Assembly: GCF_017745675.1 (NCBI RefSeq)
Contig: NZ_JAFLJM010000008.1
Location: 124,001-188,000 of the forward strand
Origin: Alkalihalobacillus sp. BA299
GTDB taxonomy: Bacteria > Bacillota > Bacilli > Bacillales > Bacillaceae_F
Direction of reading: 5' to 3'
Length of the DNA stretch: 64,000 bases
Position numbers and translations under genes: made by a program
Notes under the pieces: model-generated
The model's database searches: none
What the model was told of the DNA's origin: nothing
What the model saw: the letters and a program-made list of their open reading frames with translations, nothing else
Shown here: piece by piece, positions 53,737 through 62,062 of the stretch
Layout of the letters: every line of letters begins with the position of its first letter
Position numbering within the stretch: position 1 is the stretch's first letter

Positions 53737-53850
53737 TTAATTCCCTTCCTCTTCTTCTTTTGCATTTTCTTTAATTGCCCAAATAAAGTAACCTGAAATA
53801 AATATGACAGCATAAAGAACTAATCCCCAAAAGCTAAAGCCAAATCCCAT
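53737..53850 (-). CDS. Symporter small accessory membrane protein, 37 aa
   Basis: A 37-residue frame beginning MGFGFSFWGLVLYAVIFISG and ending in acidic NAKEEEEGN. It has one transmembrane helix (about 7-27) and a charged cytoplasmic tail. AGGGGGTGG lies 7 nt before ATG 53850, inside the end of the upstream gene, whose stop is 2 nt away. Its position directly before an SSF gene fits the small accessory subunits known next to such symporters. It is too short for most gene callers. Confidence 0.85.
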   Translation of the reverse strand: MGFGFSFWGLVLYAVIFISGYFIWAIKENAKEEEEGN

Positions 53851-53852
53851 AC

Positions 53853-54536
53853 TTATGCCACCCCCTGTACATTTTTGCGTTCCGCTCTGAACCACACTGA
53901 TATTACACTAACTAATAAAATAAAAATGAGAGCAGATGCCACATTGTGAGAGTTAAACAAAGCTGTAGGTGAAGAACCGTATTTATAATTCACATGGCTC
54001 GGCATGTTCAACAAGTGATTTTCTACGGTATTCCCCTCCACGTTATAAACGATAGGAAATGAACCTTTGTGTATAAACTGTCCTTCGGGGGCTGTAAACT
54101 TTATCGTTACTACGTTTTTTTCACCCTCTGATGCGTACAACGGTACAACAAGTGGTGTATAGTATGACCCGTCTGGACGATTTACTGAATACGTTATGGT
54201 GTAAGTTAACGCATCAACCGATTGTTCTGGTACAGGTAGAGCTATCTTATCTAAAAATTCGCCTGAGTTCGTTTCTACCTCCAGTACTTCTCCATTCGAC
54301 TCAAATGTTAGATCGTTAACAACGACCCTATCTTTTTTTGAAAAAGTGTGCTGTAACTTTTCATTCCCTGGATTGGCAACATGAATGACTTCTTTCACCT
54401 CGAACTGCGTTTCAGATACGGCTTCAATCGTAACATCAGCAGAATTAAGTATTGGCTTACTACTTTCCGCCGCCAATGCTCCTGATGTCATCGAAAGAGT
54501 TAAAACGATAATTAGAATTAACAAGATCTTTTTCAA
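53853..54536 (-). CDS. Exported, C-terminally membrane-anchored hypothetical protein
   Basis: About 227 residues. KKILLILIIVLTLSMTSG and ALAAES form a signal peptide with an A-x-A cleavage site. An all-beta-looking extracellular part follows, and a C-terminal helix (ASALIFILLVSVISVWF) with RAERKN inside anchors it. The layout recalls membrane-tethered beta-sandwich proteins. I do not recognise a named family. GGAGGGGATAAAA favours the TTG start at 54536 over ATG 54551. It leads the operon with the 37-aa protein and the SSF symporter, suggesting an extracellular substrate-capture or regulatory role, which is inference. Confidence 0.8.
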   Translation of the reverse strand: MKKILLILIIVLTLSMTSGALAAESSKPILNSADVTIEAVSETQFEVKEVIHVANPGNEKLQHTFSKKDRVVVNDLTFESNGEVLEVETNSGEFLDKIALPVPEQSVDALTYTITYSVNRPDGSYYTPLVVPLYASEGEKNVVTIKFTAPEGQFIHKGSFPIVYNVEGNTVENHLLNMPSHVNYKYGSSPTALFNSHNVASALIFILLVSVISVWFRAERKNVQGVA

Positions 54537-54613
54537 TTTTATCCCCTCCATTTTTAAGTGAAATTTTATTATATTTTTTATATTCAGATAATTGAATATA
54601 AAAAAAATGATAA

Positions 54614-55111
54614 TTAATCTAATTCTTTATTCGTTTTGACGCCCCAATCGTAAGACTGTTTATAGATTTCAAGAATCATAGATGTATCGATTAATTCAAT
54701 GCCGTCAATTTTACTGATTTCCTCTTTGATGATCCGATAGAGATCTTGATTTGAATCTGTAATGGCCTCGGCATAGAGATCAAAAGCCCCCGTAGCGGCT
54801 GCCACAAAGCGAATCTCCGGGATCGCCACAAGAGCTTGGGAAACCTCTTCAAGTTTATTTAACTTTACTTTAAGTCCAAACATGGTTACTGTCGGCATTC
54901 CTGTTTTAAACGGATCTACGACCCCTACGATTTTAATTAGTTTATTATCTATTAATCGTTGAACGCGATTTCTAACCGTTCCAACTGTAATTCCTAGATC
55001 TTCAGCTAAATCTGTATATGATCTACGACCATCTATTTGGAGTGCCTGAATAATAGCTTTATCAATATCATCTATTACTTTTAATAAATCTTGTGGCTGT
55101 GTCTTCGCCAT
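54614..55111 (-). CDS. Lrp/AsnC family transcriptional regulator
   Basis: A 165-residue protein. The N-terminal helix-turn-helix is IDDIDKAIIQALQIDGRRSY and TDLAEDLGITVGTVRNRVQRL; a C-terminal RAM ligand domain follows (VTMFGLKVKLNKLEEV, FVAAATGAFDLYAEAITDS). Such proteins sense amino acids. It is the outermost gene of the 12-kb block and the likely regulator of its catabolic operons. The 55112-55467 spacer is extremely AT-rich with long A and T runs and no gene. Confidence 0.92.
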   Translation of the reverse strand: MAKTQPQDLLKVIDDIDKAIIQALQIDGRRSYTDLAEDLGITVGTVRNRVQRLIDNKLIKIVGVVDPFKTGMPTVTMFGLKVKLNKLEEVSQALVAIPEIRFVAAATGAFDLYAEAITDSNQDLYRIIKEEISKIDGIELIDTSMILEIYKQSYDWGVKTNKELD

Positions 55112-55467
55112 ATCGATTGCTCCTTCACTTTAATAATATTTTTATATTGTTTTATATTAAACTGATTTTTTTGTAATTTCAATAGGTGTTTTTTAATTTT
55201 TTTTTAAAAACTAACATTTTTTTTGAAAAAAATATAATTAAATTGATAGTTTTCAATAAATATTGTAAAAATAAAATTCTGATAGACTACTAATTACTAC
55301 TTTTAAATTTTTTGACTCGACAAAAATATAAATAAATGTCGTATATTTTTAAACCATCCAGTGTTTTTGTTATTTGTTTCGCCTAATCAAAACCTTTAAT
55401 AACGATAAAATGTGTCCAAAGTACATTAAAGGAATATTGTACTGGAGACACAAATAATAAATAAAAC

Positions 55468-55565
55468 AATAAACCAATTACTGCAAAACAAAAGCCAGGC
55501 ACCTCCATTACACGTTTGGAGAGCCTGGCTTTTATGCTTTTGTAATCCTTCAATTATAATTTAAA
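55468..55565. repeat. 98-bp direct repeat, right copy
   Basis: Identical to 43433-43530. It includes the bidirectional terminator (55490-55533) and the last codons and TAA of glnS, whose stop is therefore supplied by repeat sequence. Confidence 0.95.
55490..55533 (-). terminator. Terminator of glnS in the right repeat
   Basis: AAAAGCCAGGC/GCCTGGCTTTT stem identical to that at 43455-43498, placed 20 nt after the glnS stop codon. Confidence 0.85.
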
Positions 55566-57206
55566 CGAGCTTTTCAACGAGACAATCAAATTAAAAACAA
55601 GTTGTTCTGATGTCGTATGTTTCGGATCGACATTAAAGTATCCATGGCGGAAAAATTGAAACTTATCATTCGCCTTCGCTTCACTCATATTCGGTTCGAC
55701 GAAGCCTTTTAATATTTCTAAAGAATTCGGATTTACGTGGTCTAAGAACGTTTTTCCTTCTTCTTTTTCCTCATCTAAAATCAAAGGGTTATACAGTCTG
55801 AACTCAGCTGGTTTCGCATTCGCTGCCTCCACCCAATGAAGTGTCCCTTTTACTTTACGCCCTGTAAAGCCTGTACCACTCTTCGTTTCAGGATCATACG
55901 TACAACGAAGTTCAACGACATTACCATTGTCATCTTTGATCACTTCTTCACACTTAATAAAGTAGGCATGCTTTAAGCGAACTTCGTTACCTGGGAACAA
56001 GCGAAAATATTTTTTCGGTGGATTTTCCATGAAATCCTCTTGTTCAATGTAAATTTCACGTGAAAACGGAATTTGTCGTGTACCCATCTCTGGATTTTCA
56101 GGATTAATTTCCGCATCAAGCATTTCAACTTGACCTTCAGGATAGTTTGTAATGACGACTTTTAGCGGTTTAAGAACGGCCATTGTCCGCGGTGCCTTCA
56201 ATTTCAAATCTTCACGTACGAAATGCTCAAGCATTTGAACATCAACCGTACTATAGCTTCTTGCTACTCCGATCTCGCGACAGAAGTTGCGAATCGATTC
56301 TGGTGTAAATCCTCTTCGTCTCAAACCAGAAATTGTCGGCATACGCGGGTCATCCCAGCCATCGACCACTTTTTCATCGACCAATTGCTTCAAATTTCGT
56401 TTACTCATGATCGTATTCGTTAAGTTTAAGCGAGCAAACTCAATTTGCTTCGGAGTGGCTTCCATTTCACACTGTTCGACGACCCAATTATATAACGGAC
56501 GATGATCTTCAAACTCAAGCGTACAAATTGAATGCGTCACTCCTTCAATCGCATCACCAAGCGGATGAGCAAAATCATACATTGGGTAAATACACCACTT
56601 GTCACCTGTATTATGATGTGTCGCATGTGAAATACGATATAGTACAGGATCTCGCATGTTTAAATTCGGAGAGGACATATCAATTTTCGCTCGTAACACT
56701 TTTTCACCGTTACCAAACTCGCCATTTTTCATGCGCTCAAACAAATCGAGATTTTCCTCTACCGTCCGGTTTCGATGTGGACTTTCTTTTCCCGGTTCAG
56801 TCAAAGTCCCTCTGTAGGCTCTAATTTCTTCAGCCGACAAATCATCGACATACGCCAATCCTTTTTTAATAAGAAGAATGGCCCGTTCATACATTTCATT
56901 AAAATAATCAGAAGCATAGAAGAGTCCATCCCAGTCATACCCTAACCAAGTGACATCTTCCTTAATCGAATCAACAAATTCTTGGTCTTCCTTTAACGGG
57001 TTCGTGTCGTCAAACCGCAAATTGGTTTTCCCTTTAAATTCATCAGCTAGCTCAAAGTTTAAAACGATTGATTTTGCATGTCCAATATGTAAGTATCCAT
57101 TTGGTTCTGGAGGAAACCGAGTCACTACCTCATCGTTTCTTCCCTCCTTCAAATCCTCATTCACAATATGTTTAATAAAGTTTGACGAATTATTTGTACT
57201 CTCCAT
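55554..57206 (-). CDS. glnS: Glutaminyl-tRNA synthetase
   Basis: A 550-residue class I synthetase. HIGH motif [14 protein letters not shown], the KMSKS equivalent [13 protein letters not shown], and [11 protein letters not shown] in the C-terminal beta-barrel region identify GlnRS rather than GltX. It charges tRNA-Gln directly. B. subtilis lacks it and uses GatCAB, so presence here is notable. GAGAGGTTGAGGTGG before ATG 57206 sets the start; the upstream in-frame ATG at 57230 lacks a site. The final codons lie in the 98-bp repeat. No T-box leader is visible upstream (57207-57488). Confidence 0.94.
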   Translation of the reverse strand: MESTNNSSNFIKHIVNEDLKEGRNDEVVTRFPPEPNGYLHIGHAKSIVLNFELADEFKGKTNLRFDDTNPLKEDQEFVDSIKEDVTWLGYDWDGLFYASDYFNEMYERAILLIKKGLAYVDDLSAEEIRAYRGTLTEPGKESPHRNRTVEENLDLFERMKNGEFGNGEKVLRAKIDMSSPNLNMRDPVLYRISHATHHNTGDKWCIYPMYDFAHPLGDAIEGVTHSICTLEFEDHRPLYNWVVEQCEMEATPKQIEFARLNLTNTIMSKRNLKQLVDEKVVDGWDDPRMPTISGLRRRGFTPESIRNFCREIGVARSYSTVDVQMLEHFVREDLKLKAPRTMAVLKPLKVVITNYPEGQVEMLDAEINPENPEMGTRQIPFSREIYIEQEDFMENPPKKYFRLFPGNEVRLKHAYFIKCEEVIKDDNGNVVELRCTYDPETKSGTGFTGRKVKGTLHWVEAANAKPAEFRLYNPLILDEEKEEGKTFLDHVNPNSLEILKGFVEPNMSEAKANDKFQFFRHGYFNVDPKHTTSEQLVFNLIVSLKSSFKL

Positions 57207-57488
57207 CCACCTCAACCTCTCTATTTTCACAGTTCATTTTATTAGTAGTTATATCATAAAAACCTAAAGATATCTATGAAGGACACGTTATAAGATTAAA
57301 ATTCTCCACTACTATCATACTCACCACCGCCCCATTGTAAACGTCAATCCTCTTCTCCATCTAAAGTCTGAACTATCCCTCAAAAAAACACGTCAAAGTA
57401 TGTAAAAGAACTTCCTCCCTCTGCCAGATGTTTCCAGATACTTTTCGTATTATCCTAGAACTAAGAAAACAATAAGGAGTGATCGATA

Positions 57489-57638
57489 ATGAATCATTTT
57501 GGTTTTGAAGAAATCATTAATGAGAAAAAGAGAAAAGTAAAGCGAATTTCACAAGAAGGGTGGAAGTTTCAGACAAATCCTTCCAAAAAAACAACATGGT
57601 TTGGTAAACTTAAAAAGAAAATAACTACGGCTAAATGA
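57489..57638 (+). CDS. Small basic hypothetical protein, 49 aa
   Basis: A 49-residue frame beginning MNHFGFEEIINEKKRKVKRI and ending KKKITTAK. It is rich in Lys and has no membrane segment; QEGWKFQTN in the middle may form a small fold. AAGGAGTGATCGATA gives a well-spaced ribosome site. No family recognised. It precedes the two-component operon by about 100 nt; independent transcription is likely. Confidence 0.65.
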   Translation: MNHFGFEEIINEKKRKVKRISQEGWKFQTNPSKKTTWFGKLKKKITTAK

Positions 57639-57736
57639 GGGAAAAACCACACGCAAGAGCAATGCACAAGCTGCTAAGCTACGTGCGTTCTAATAAGTTC
57701 ATATACTAAAAAAAACAATGAAAGCGAGGGGAGCAG

Positions 57737-59200
57737 ATGGAAAGTAACCATCAGGAAATGACGAAGCTAAAAACGATAAAGGCTATTGCAGAGACATTAA
57801 ATCAAGGAAACAACTTAAATGAAATGCTTCAATCGGTATTAAAAGAATTACTAAAAGTGACTGAACTTGAAACCGGCTGGATCTATTTAATTGATAATCA
57901 AGGAAATTACGAACTCATTGCTGACGTCTACCTGCCCCCTGCCCTAAGCTGGCAAGACAAGAAACCGATGTGTGAAGGAAATTGCTGGTGCATTCAAGAA
58001 TACAATGAAAACACGTTAAAAAAAGCCTTCAATATTATTGGCTGTAAACGAATTGACGATGCGATTAAATATGATTGGGGAAAAACAAACGATATTACTC
58101 ATCATGCCACCGTCCCCCTGCAAGCGGGCGATGAGCGCTTCGGCTTACTCAATGTCGCTGCACCGAACAAAGACCGCTTCACAAATAACGAACTCGCCCT
58201 TCTTGAAGCTGTTGCGTTCCAAATCGGAACCGCCATCAAACGAATGAAGCTATATCATAATGAACAAAAGCGCGCAGCACTCTATCAATCACTGGGTCAA
58301 ATCAGTGCGACTCTCAATGCCAAGCGTGCAAAGGAATCGAACCTTGCGGAAACGGTAGTAAGTGAAATGTATCGTGCCTTTTCATGGTCTGGTATCCAGT
58401 TTGAATGTAACCACTTAAAATCAGAAATACAACCAACAAAAAGTACTCATTTAAAAACAATTGAAAAAGAGATTCATCTTGGTGAAACAAAAGGCAAACT
58501 TAACATATCCCATATGGAATTCGATGCGATTGACGAAGAAATTATTCAGCAACTGAGCAACCATCTTGGCATTTTATTTGAAAATGCACGCCTTGATGAA
58601 AAATCGAGAGAAATTGCCTTAATTGAAGAACGGAATCGACTGGCGCGAGATTTACACGATTCTGTGAACCAACTTTTATTTTCTCTGTCTCTTACAGCTC
58701 GCGGCATGAAGGAAGTTAAAGACATTGACAAACTGCACCACTCCCTCTCCTATATCCAAGAGCTTTCGCAAGAAGCGTTACGAGAAATGCGCAGTCTCAT
58801 TTGGCAGCTGCGTCCTTCTGGTTTAGAAAGTGGTGTTGTAAGCGCAATAAAATCCTATGGAGAGATGTTGATGTTAAACGTTGACTTCGATCTCACCGGT
58901 GTATTAAACCTTCCGAATACGACCGAAGAATGTTTATGGCGGATCGGACAGGAAGCCTTAAATAATATTAAAAAGCATGCCCAAGCCAGCACCGTTAAAG
59001 TAAAAGTTGACGTGACCAAAAATAGAGTAAAAATGACGATCACAGATGACGGAATCGGGTTTAACCCTTCCATTATCCAGCATAGCCCTACGATTGGACT
59101 TTCAAGTATGAAAGAACGAGCAGAGATTCATGGAGGGTATCTAAAAATCAATACGATAGAAGGAAAAGGAACGACCATTTCCGTTTCTGTTCCTATTTAA
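57737..59200 (+). CDS. GAF-domain sensor histidine kinase, NarL/LiaS class
   Basis: A 487-residue cytoplasmic kinase with no membrane helices. A GAF domain spans about 20-170 and carries four cysteines: C79, C83, C85 (MCEGNCWC) and C103 (IIGCKRI). HisKA_3 has the phosphorylated H307 in RNRLARDLHDSVNQ. HATPase motifs are GQEALNNIKKHAQ, DDGIGF and GLSSMKERAEIHGG. The cysteine set suggests redox, metal or iron-sulfur sensing, by inference. The response regulator gene follows 12 nt downstream. Confidence 0.9.
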   Translation: MESNHQEMTKLKTIKAIAETLNQGNNLNEMLQSVLKELLKVTELETGWIYLIDNQGNYELIADVYLPPALSWQDKKPMCEGNCWCIQEYNENTLKKAFNIIGCKRIDDAIKYDWGKTNDITHHATVPLQAGDERFGLLNVAAPNKDRFTNNELALLEAVAFQIGTAIKRMKLYHNEQKRAALYQSLGQISATLNAKRAKESNLAETVVSEMYRAFSWSGIQFECNHLKSEIQPTKSTHLKTIEKEIHLGETKGKLNISHMEFDAIDEEIIQQLSNHLGILFENARLDEKSREIALIEERNRLARDLHDSVNQLLFSLSLTARGMKEVKDIDKLHHSLSYIQELSQEALREMRSLIWQLRPSGLESGVVSAIKSYGEMLMLNVDFDLTGVLNLPNTTEECLWRIGQEALNNIKKHAQASTVKVKVDVTKNRVKMTITDDGIGFNPSIIQHSPTIGLSSMKERAEIHGGYLKINTIEGKGTTISVSVPI

Positions 59201-59212
59201 GGAGAGAGTGAA

Positions 59213-59848
59213 ATGACAATTCGCGTTCTAATTGCAGACGACCATCACGTTGTACGAAGGGGATTACGTTTTTTTCTAGATACACAAACTGATATTGAAA
59301 TTGTTGGCGAAGCAACCGATGGTCAAGATGCCGTTGAAAAAGTTAACAAACTAAACCCAGATGTCGTCCTAATGGATCTCGTCATGCCTAGGATGGACGG
59401 AATTGAAGCTACAAAAAAAATTAGAGAAACGAATACGACGATCAAAATATTAATTTTAACGAGTTTTTCTGACCAAGATCACGTCATCCCTGCCATCCGA
59501 GCAGGTGCCAATGGCTATCAGCTGAAAGACATTGAACCTGATGAATTAGTAAAAACAATAAAAGCAGTTTATGACGGTCAAAGTCAATTACATCCGCAAG
59601 TGACACATCACGTCCTAACCCATATGACAGGAGGCGGCCAAGAAGAAAATTTACTCGATACACTGACGAAACGGGAAAAAGAAGTACTTATTGAAATTAC
59701 GAACGGGAAAAGTAATAAGGAAATTGCCAACACCTTATTTATTACAGAAAAAACGGTTAAAACACATGTTTCAAATCTATTAAGTAAACTCGAGCTCGCA
59801 GACCGCACTCAAGCTGCTCTTTATGCAATAAAAAACGGAATAAAGTAA
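59213..59848 (+). CDS. NarL/LuxR-family response regulator
   Basis: A 211-residue regulator. The receiver has acidic pair DD at 9-10, phospho-acceptor D55 in VVLMDLVMPRMDG, T in LILTSF and K in GYQLKDIEP. The C-terminal LuxR helix-turn-helix reads LTKREKEVLIEITNGKSNKE onward with EKTVKTHVSNLLSKL. It pairs with the upstream kinase. Closest in type to LiaR/DegU/YhcZ-like regulators; targets unknown. Confidence 0.93.
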   Translation: MTIRVLIADDHHVVRRGLRFFLDTQTDIEIVGEATDGQDAVEKVNKLNPDVVLMDLVMPRMDGIEATKKIRETNTTIKILILTSFSDQDHVIPAIRAGANGYQLKDIEPDELVKTIKAVYDGQSQLHPQVTHHVLTHMTGGGQEENLLDTLTKREKEVLIEITNGKSNKEIANTLFITEKTVKTHVSNLLSKLELADRTQAALYAIKNGIK

Positions 59849-59869
59849 TGTCTCAGTCTAAAGTTGTAG

Positions 59870-59968
59870 AATCATGTGCTGACAAACGAAGGCAAGCAAT
59901 TAATAGAACCCGTAATCGATGAGCTAAAATTCTATTTAAACACGGCTAAAAGCTTAACGTATAAATAG
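59870..59968 (+). pseudogene. Possible remnant of a regulator C-terminus
   Basis: An open stretch reads NHVLTNEGKQLIEPVIDELK and ends in a TAG. It resembles the LTxxG wing and last helix of MarR- or HxlR-type regulators. No start codon or upstream domain remains. Weak call. Confidence 0.25.
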
Positions 59969-60029
59969 ATTAGACCTTCTTTCTGCATAAACATCCTATT
60001 ATCGCTACCTTCTATTTACTCTTTCATGC

Positions 60030-60069
60030 AAATTCCCCTTTCATTGACGGAAATGAAGGGGGAATTTTA
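60030..60069 (+). terminator. Terminator of the two-component operon
   Basis: AAATTCCCCTTTCATT (60030-60045) pairs with AAATGAAGGGGGAATTT (60051-60067) around a 5-nt loop; a short T-tract follows. Confidence 0.7.
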
Positions 60070-60081
60070 ACGTTTACTGCT

Positions 60082-60207
60082 TTATTTTTTGAGTTCTATC
60101 CTGTTATTTTCAAGTTTTGTCCTTTTATTTTCGACTTCGGCTGTTTTATTTTCAAGTTCTAGCCTTTTATTTTCAACTTTTGACCATTTATCGATTTCTC
60201 GACAATA
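60082..60207 (-). repeat. 21-bp tandem-repeat element, copy 2 (VENK heptads)
   Basis: The plus strand has five 21-nt units such as TTATTTTCAAGTTCTAGCC plus the terminal TTATCGATTTCTCGACAA unit shared with 8483-8600. The minus-strand frame gives REIDKWSKVENKRLELENK and further KTAEVENKRTKLENN heptads to a TAA at 60082. Upstream in that frame a TGA interrupts the FV-YC segment that is open in copy 1. The remaining intergenic sequence to 60460 holds nothing else I recognise. Confidence 0.65.
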
Positions 60208-60461
60208 TCAGACAAAGTTCAACACTCCTCCAGCACTCTTCCACTACTCATTTACGAAGTTGAAACTAAAAATTTACAAACTATTAAATTTACAGCTCAT
60301 CCAATCGCTACTTTTCAAGACAAAAGTATTAGCTCAATTGCTTAAATTGAATGGAACTACTTAGTAATCATTAATTTTCAGCATAACTAATTCCTTAGGA
60401 AATCATCAAATCCTCCATCCTCAACGATCTTCACCTCCTACTTTTGCATTATTTTCCAACA

Positions 60462-60500
60462 TTAACAATATACTAATTGTTTTTAAATAAACAATTAATC
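60462..60500 (+). promoter_or_regulatory. Possible regulator-binding region before phoX
   Basis: TTAACA, CTAATT, TAAATA and TTAATC occur at exact 11-bp intervals (60462, 60473, 60484, 60495), which recalls PhoP boxes of Bacillus. Alternatively the perfect inverted repeat TAATTGTTT-N6-AAACAATTA (60474-60497) is the operator. Both readings are tentative. Confidence 0.35.
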
Positions 60501-60572
60501 TTCATTTGTTAAATTTTTCATAGAAGAACTTCAGCGATTGGCAGCCTATTAAAAATGGAGGAGGCAAATTGA

Positions 60573-62015
60573 ATGAAAAACCATGAAATGAACAGACGTG
60601 ACTTTTTAAAAGTGAGTGGAATGAGTACGTTAGCATTAACTTTAGGGACAACAGGTGTATTTTCTTTAGGTGGACAAGCTAATACTTTAGCCGCTGGAGG
60701 AAAAACAAACAACCCAACAAGTGGCTTTGGTGGGTACGGCCCATTAGTTAAAGACCCAAATGGAATATTAGATCTTCCACAAGGGTTTCACTACAAAATT
60801 ATTTCAGAGACTGGAAACAAAATGACAAACGGTGATTTAGTACCAGCAGGCCTCGATGGAATGGCAGCCTTCCAAGGACCAAATAATTCGACAATACTTG
60901 TCAGAAATCATGAGCTTAGTACGAACTCTTCATATCCAGTAAACGGAAAAAACCCGTGGAGCAAAGGAGCTGCTGGTGGAACAACTGCTCTAGTCGTCAC
61001 ACCTAACCGTGAAGTAGTCAGTGAATATGTAACAAATTCAGGAAATATTCGTAACTGTGCAGGCGGCCCATCAACTTGGGGTACGTGGTTAACCTGTGAA
61101 GAAACTCGTAACATGGGACATGGCTTTGTCTTCGAAGTCAATCCACATGATCCAGAAAATGAAATGTCTAGAACACCGATTAGAGATATGGGGTACTTTT
61201 CCCACGAGGCCTGTGCTGTAGACCCACAAACAGGAATTTGGTACTTAACTGAAGATAACAACCCAAGCTTCTTCTATCGTTTTACTCCACATGATCGTAG
61301 TCAAAAGCTAGGTTCATTACAAAAAGGAGGAATTCTTGAAGCAGCAGCCATCGACGAACTTCCAGCTAATCCAGCGAGCAACTTTACAAGTGGACAAAAA
61401 TACGGAATCGTATGGAAAGAAGTGAATCCTGAACGTGCAAAAGAAGATGCAAGAGATCTTGGTTGTATCCGATTTGAACGATTAGAAGGTGCTTGGTTTG
61501 CTGCAGGGACATTCTGGTTTGACGACACAAGTGCTGGAGACGGCAATTTCGGCCGTATTTATCGATATTTCCCAGCTACAAATACATTGGAACTATTCTA
61601 TGAGTCGACAGCATCTAACGATTTAGAAATGCCAGATAACATCACAATTACACCTTGGGGAGACCTTTGGATTGCCGAAGATGGTCCAGGAAATGACCGT
61701 ATTATCGGCTTAACTCCAGAAGGAAACGTTTATCCTTTTGCTGAAAATAGTCTGACCGGCTCTGAATTTGCAGGTCCAACTTTTTCACCTGATGGAAAAA
61801 CTCTTTTTGTTAATATTCAAAGTCCTGGTATTACTTTCGCCATTTGGGGACCATTTGCTCGCAGAAATTCAGCTCGCCAAGCAGCTATGAGCCATGCTGC
61901 GCCTCCAGCAAGCTTTGCACCACAAATTTCAAATAAAGTTGCACAATATGCAGAAGAGAATGGAATGTCACCATTAGCTGCGGCTGCTTTAGAGCGCCAT
62001 GGAGTAACGATTTAA
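60573..62015 (+). CDS. phoX: PhoX-family phosphatase (DUF839), Tat-exported
   Basis: A 480-residue secreted protein. Twin-arginine signal NRRDFLKVSG (R8-R9), hydrophobic core to about 33, then a probable AxA site. The mature part matches the PhoX/DUF839 beta-propeller: GLDGMAAFQGPNNSTILVRN, STWGTWLTCEET, MGYFSHEACAVDP, YLTEDNN, FERLEGAWF and MPDNITITPWGDLWIAEDG. Known PhoX enzymes are Ca/Fe phosphatases active outside the cell. GGAGGAGGCAAATTGA precedes ATG 60573. tatA and tatC follow, so cargo and export machinery are encoded together. Confidence 0.92.
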   Translation: MKNHEMNRRDFLKVSGMSTLALTLGTTGVFSLGGQANTLAAGGKTNNPTSGFGGYGPLVKDPNGILDLPQGFHYKIISETGNKMTNGDLVPAGLDGMAAFQGPNNSTILVRNHELSTNSSYPVNGKNPWSKGAAGGTTALVVTPNREVVSEYVTNSGNIRNCAGGPSTWGTWLTCEETRNMGHGFVFEVNPHDPENEMSRTPIRDMGYFSHEACAVDPQTGIWYLTEDNNPSFFYRFTPHDRSQKLGSLQKGGILEAAAIDELPANPASNFTSGQKYGIVWKEVNPERAKEDARDLGCIRFERLEGAWFAAGTFWFDDTSAGDGNFGRIYRYFPATNTLELFYESTASNDLEMPDNITITPWGDLWIAEDGPGNDRIIGLTPEGNVYPFAENSLTGSEFAGPTFSPDGKTLFVNIQSPGITFAIWGPFARRNSARQAAMSHAAPPASFAPQISNKVAQYAEENGMSPLAAAALERHGVTI

Positions 62016-62062
62016 TCGTTAGTTAAATACTGATAATTCATTTACCTAAGGAGGCTTTATCT

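Larger units (their letters stand above)
43433..55565. other. Candidate 12-kb catabolic island bounded by perfect direct repeats
   Basis: The block between the 98-bp repeats holds only minus-strand peptidase, amino-acid-type and redox genes plus an SSF symporter and an Lrp regulator. It separates ywbE from glnS. Removing one repeat plus the block would leave a neat convergent ywbE-terminator-glnS junction. No integrase or transposase is inside. Integration of a circle by recombination, or duplication, is inferred. Confidence 0.55.

Noticed and set aside
60089-60364. Plus-strand open frame rich in Leu, Phe and Ser (91 codons)
   Set aside because: It is the complement of the 21-bp repeat units and extends only by chance; no ribosome site, and the minus-strand VENK reading is the one whose sense is shared with the second copy.
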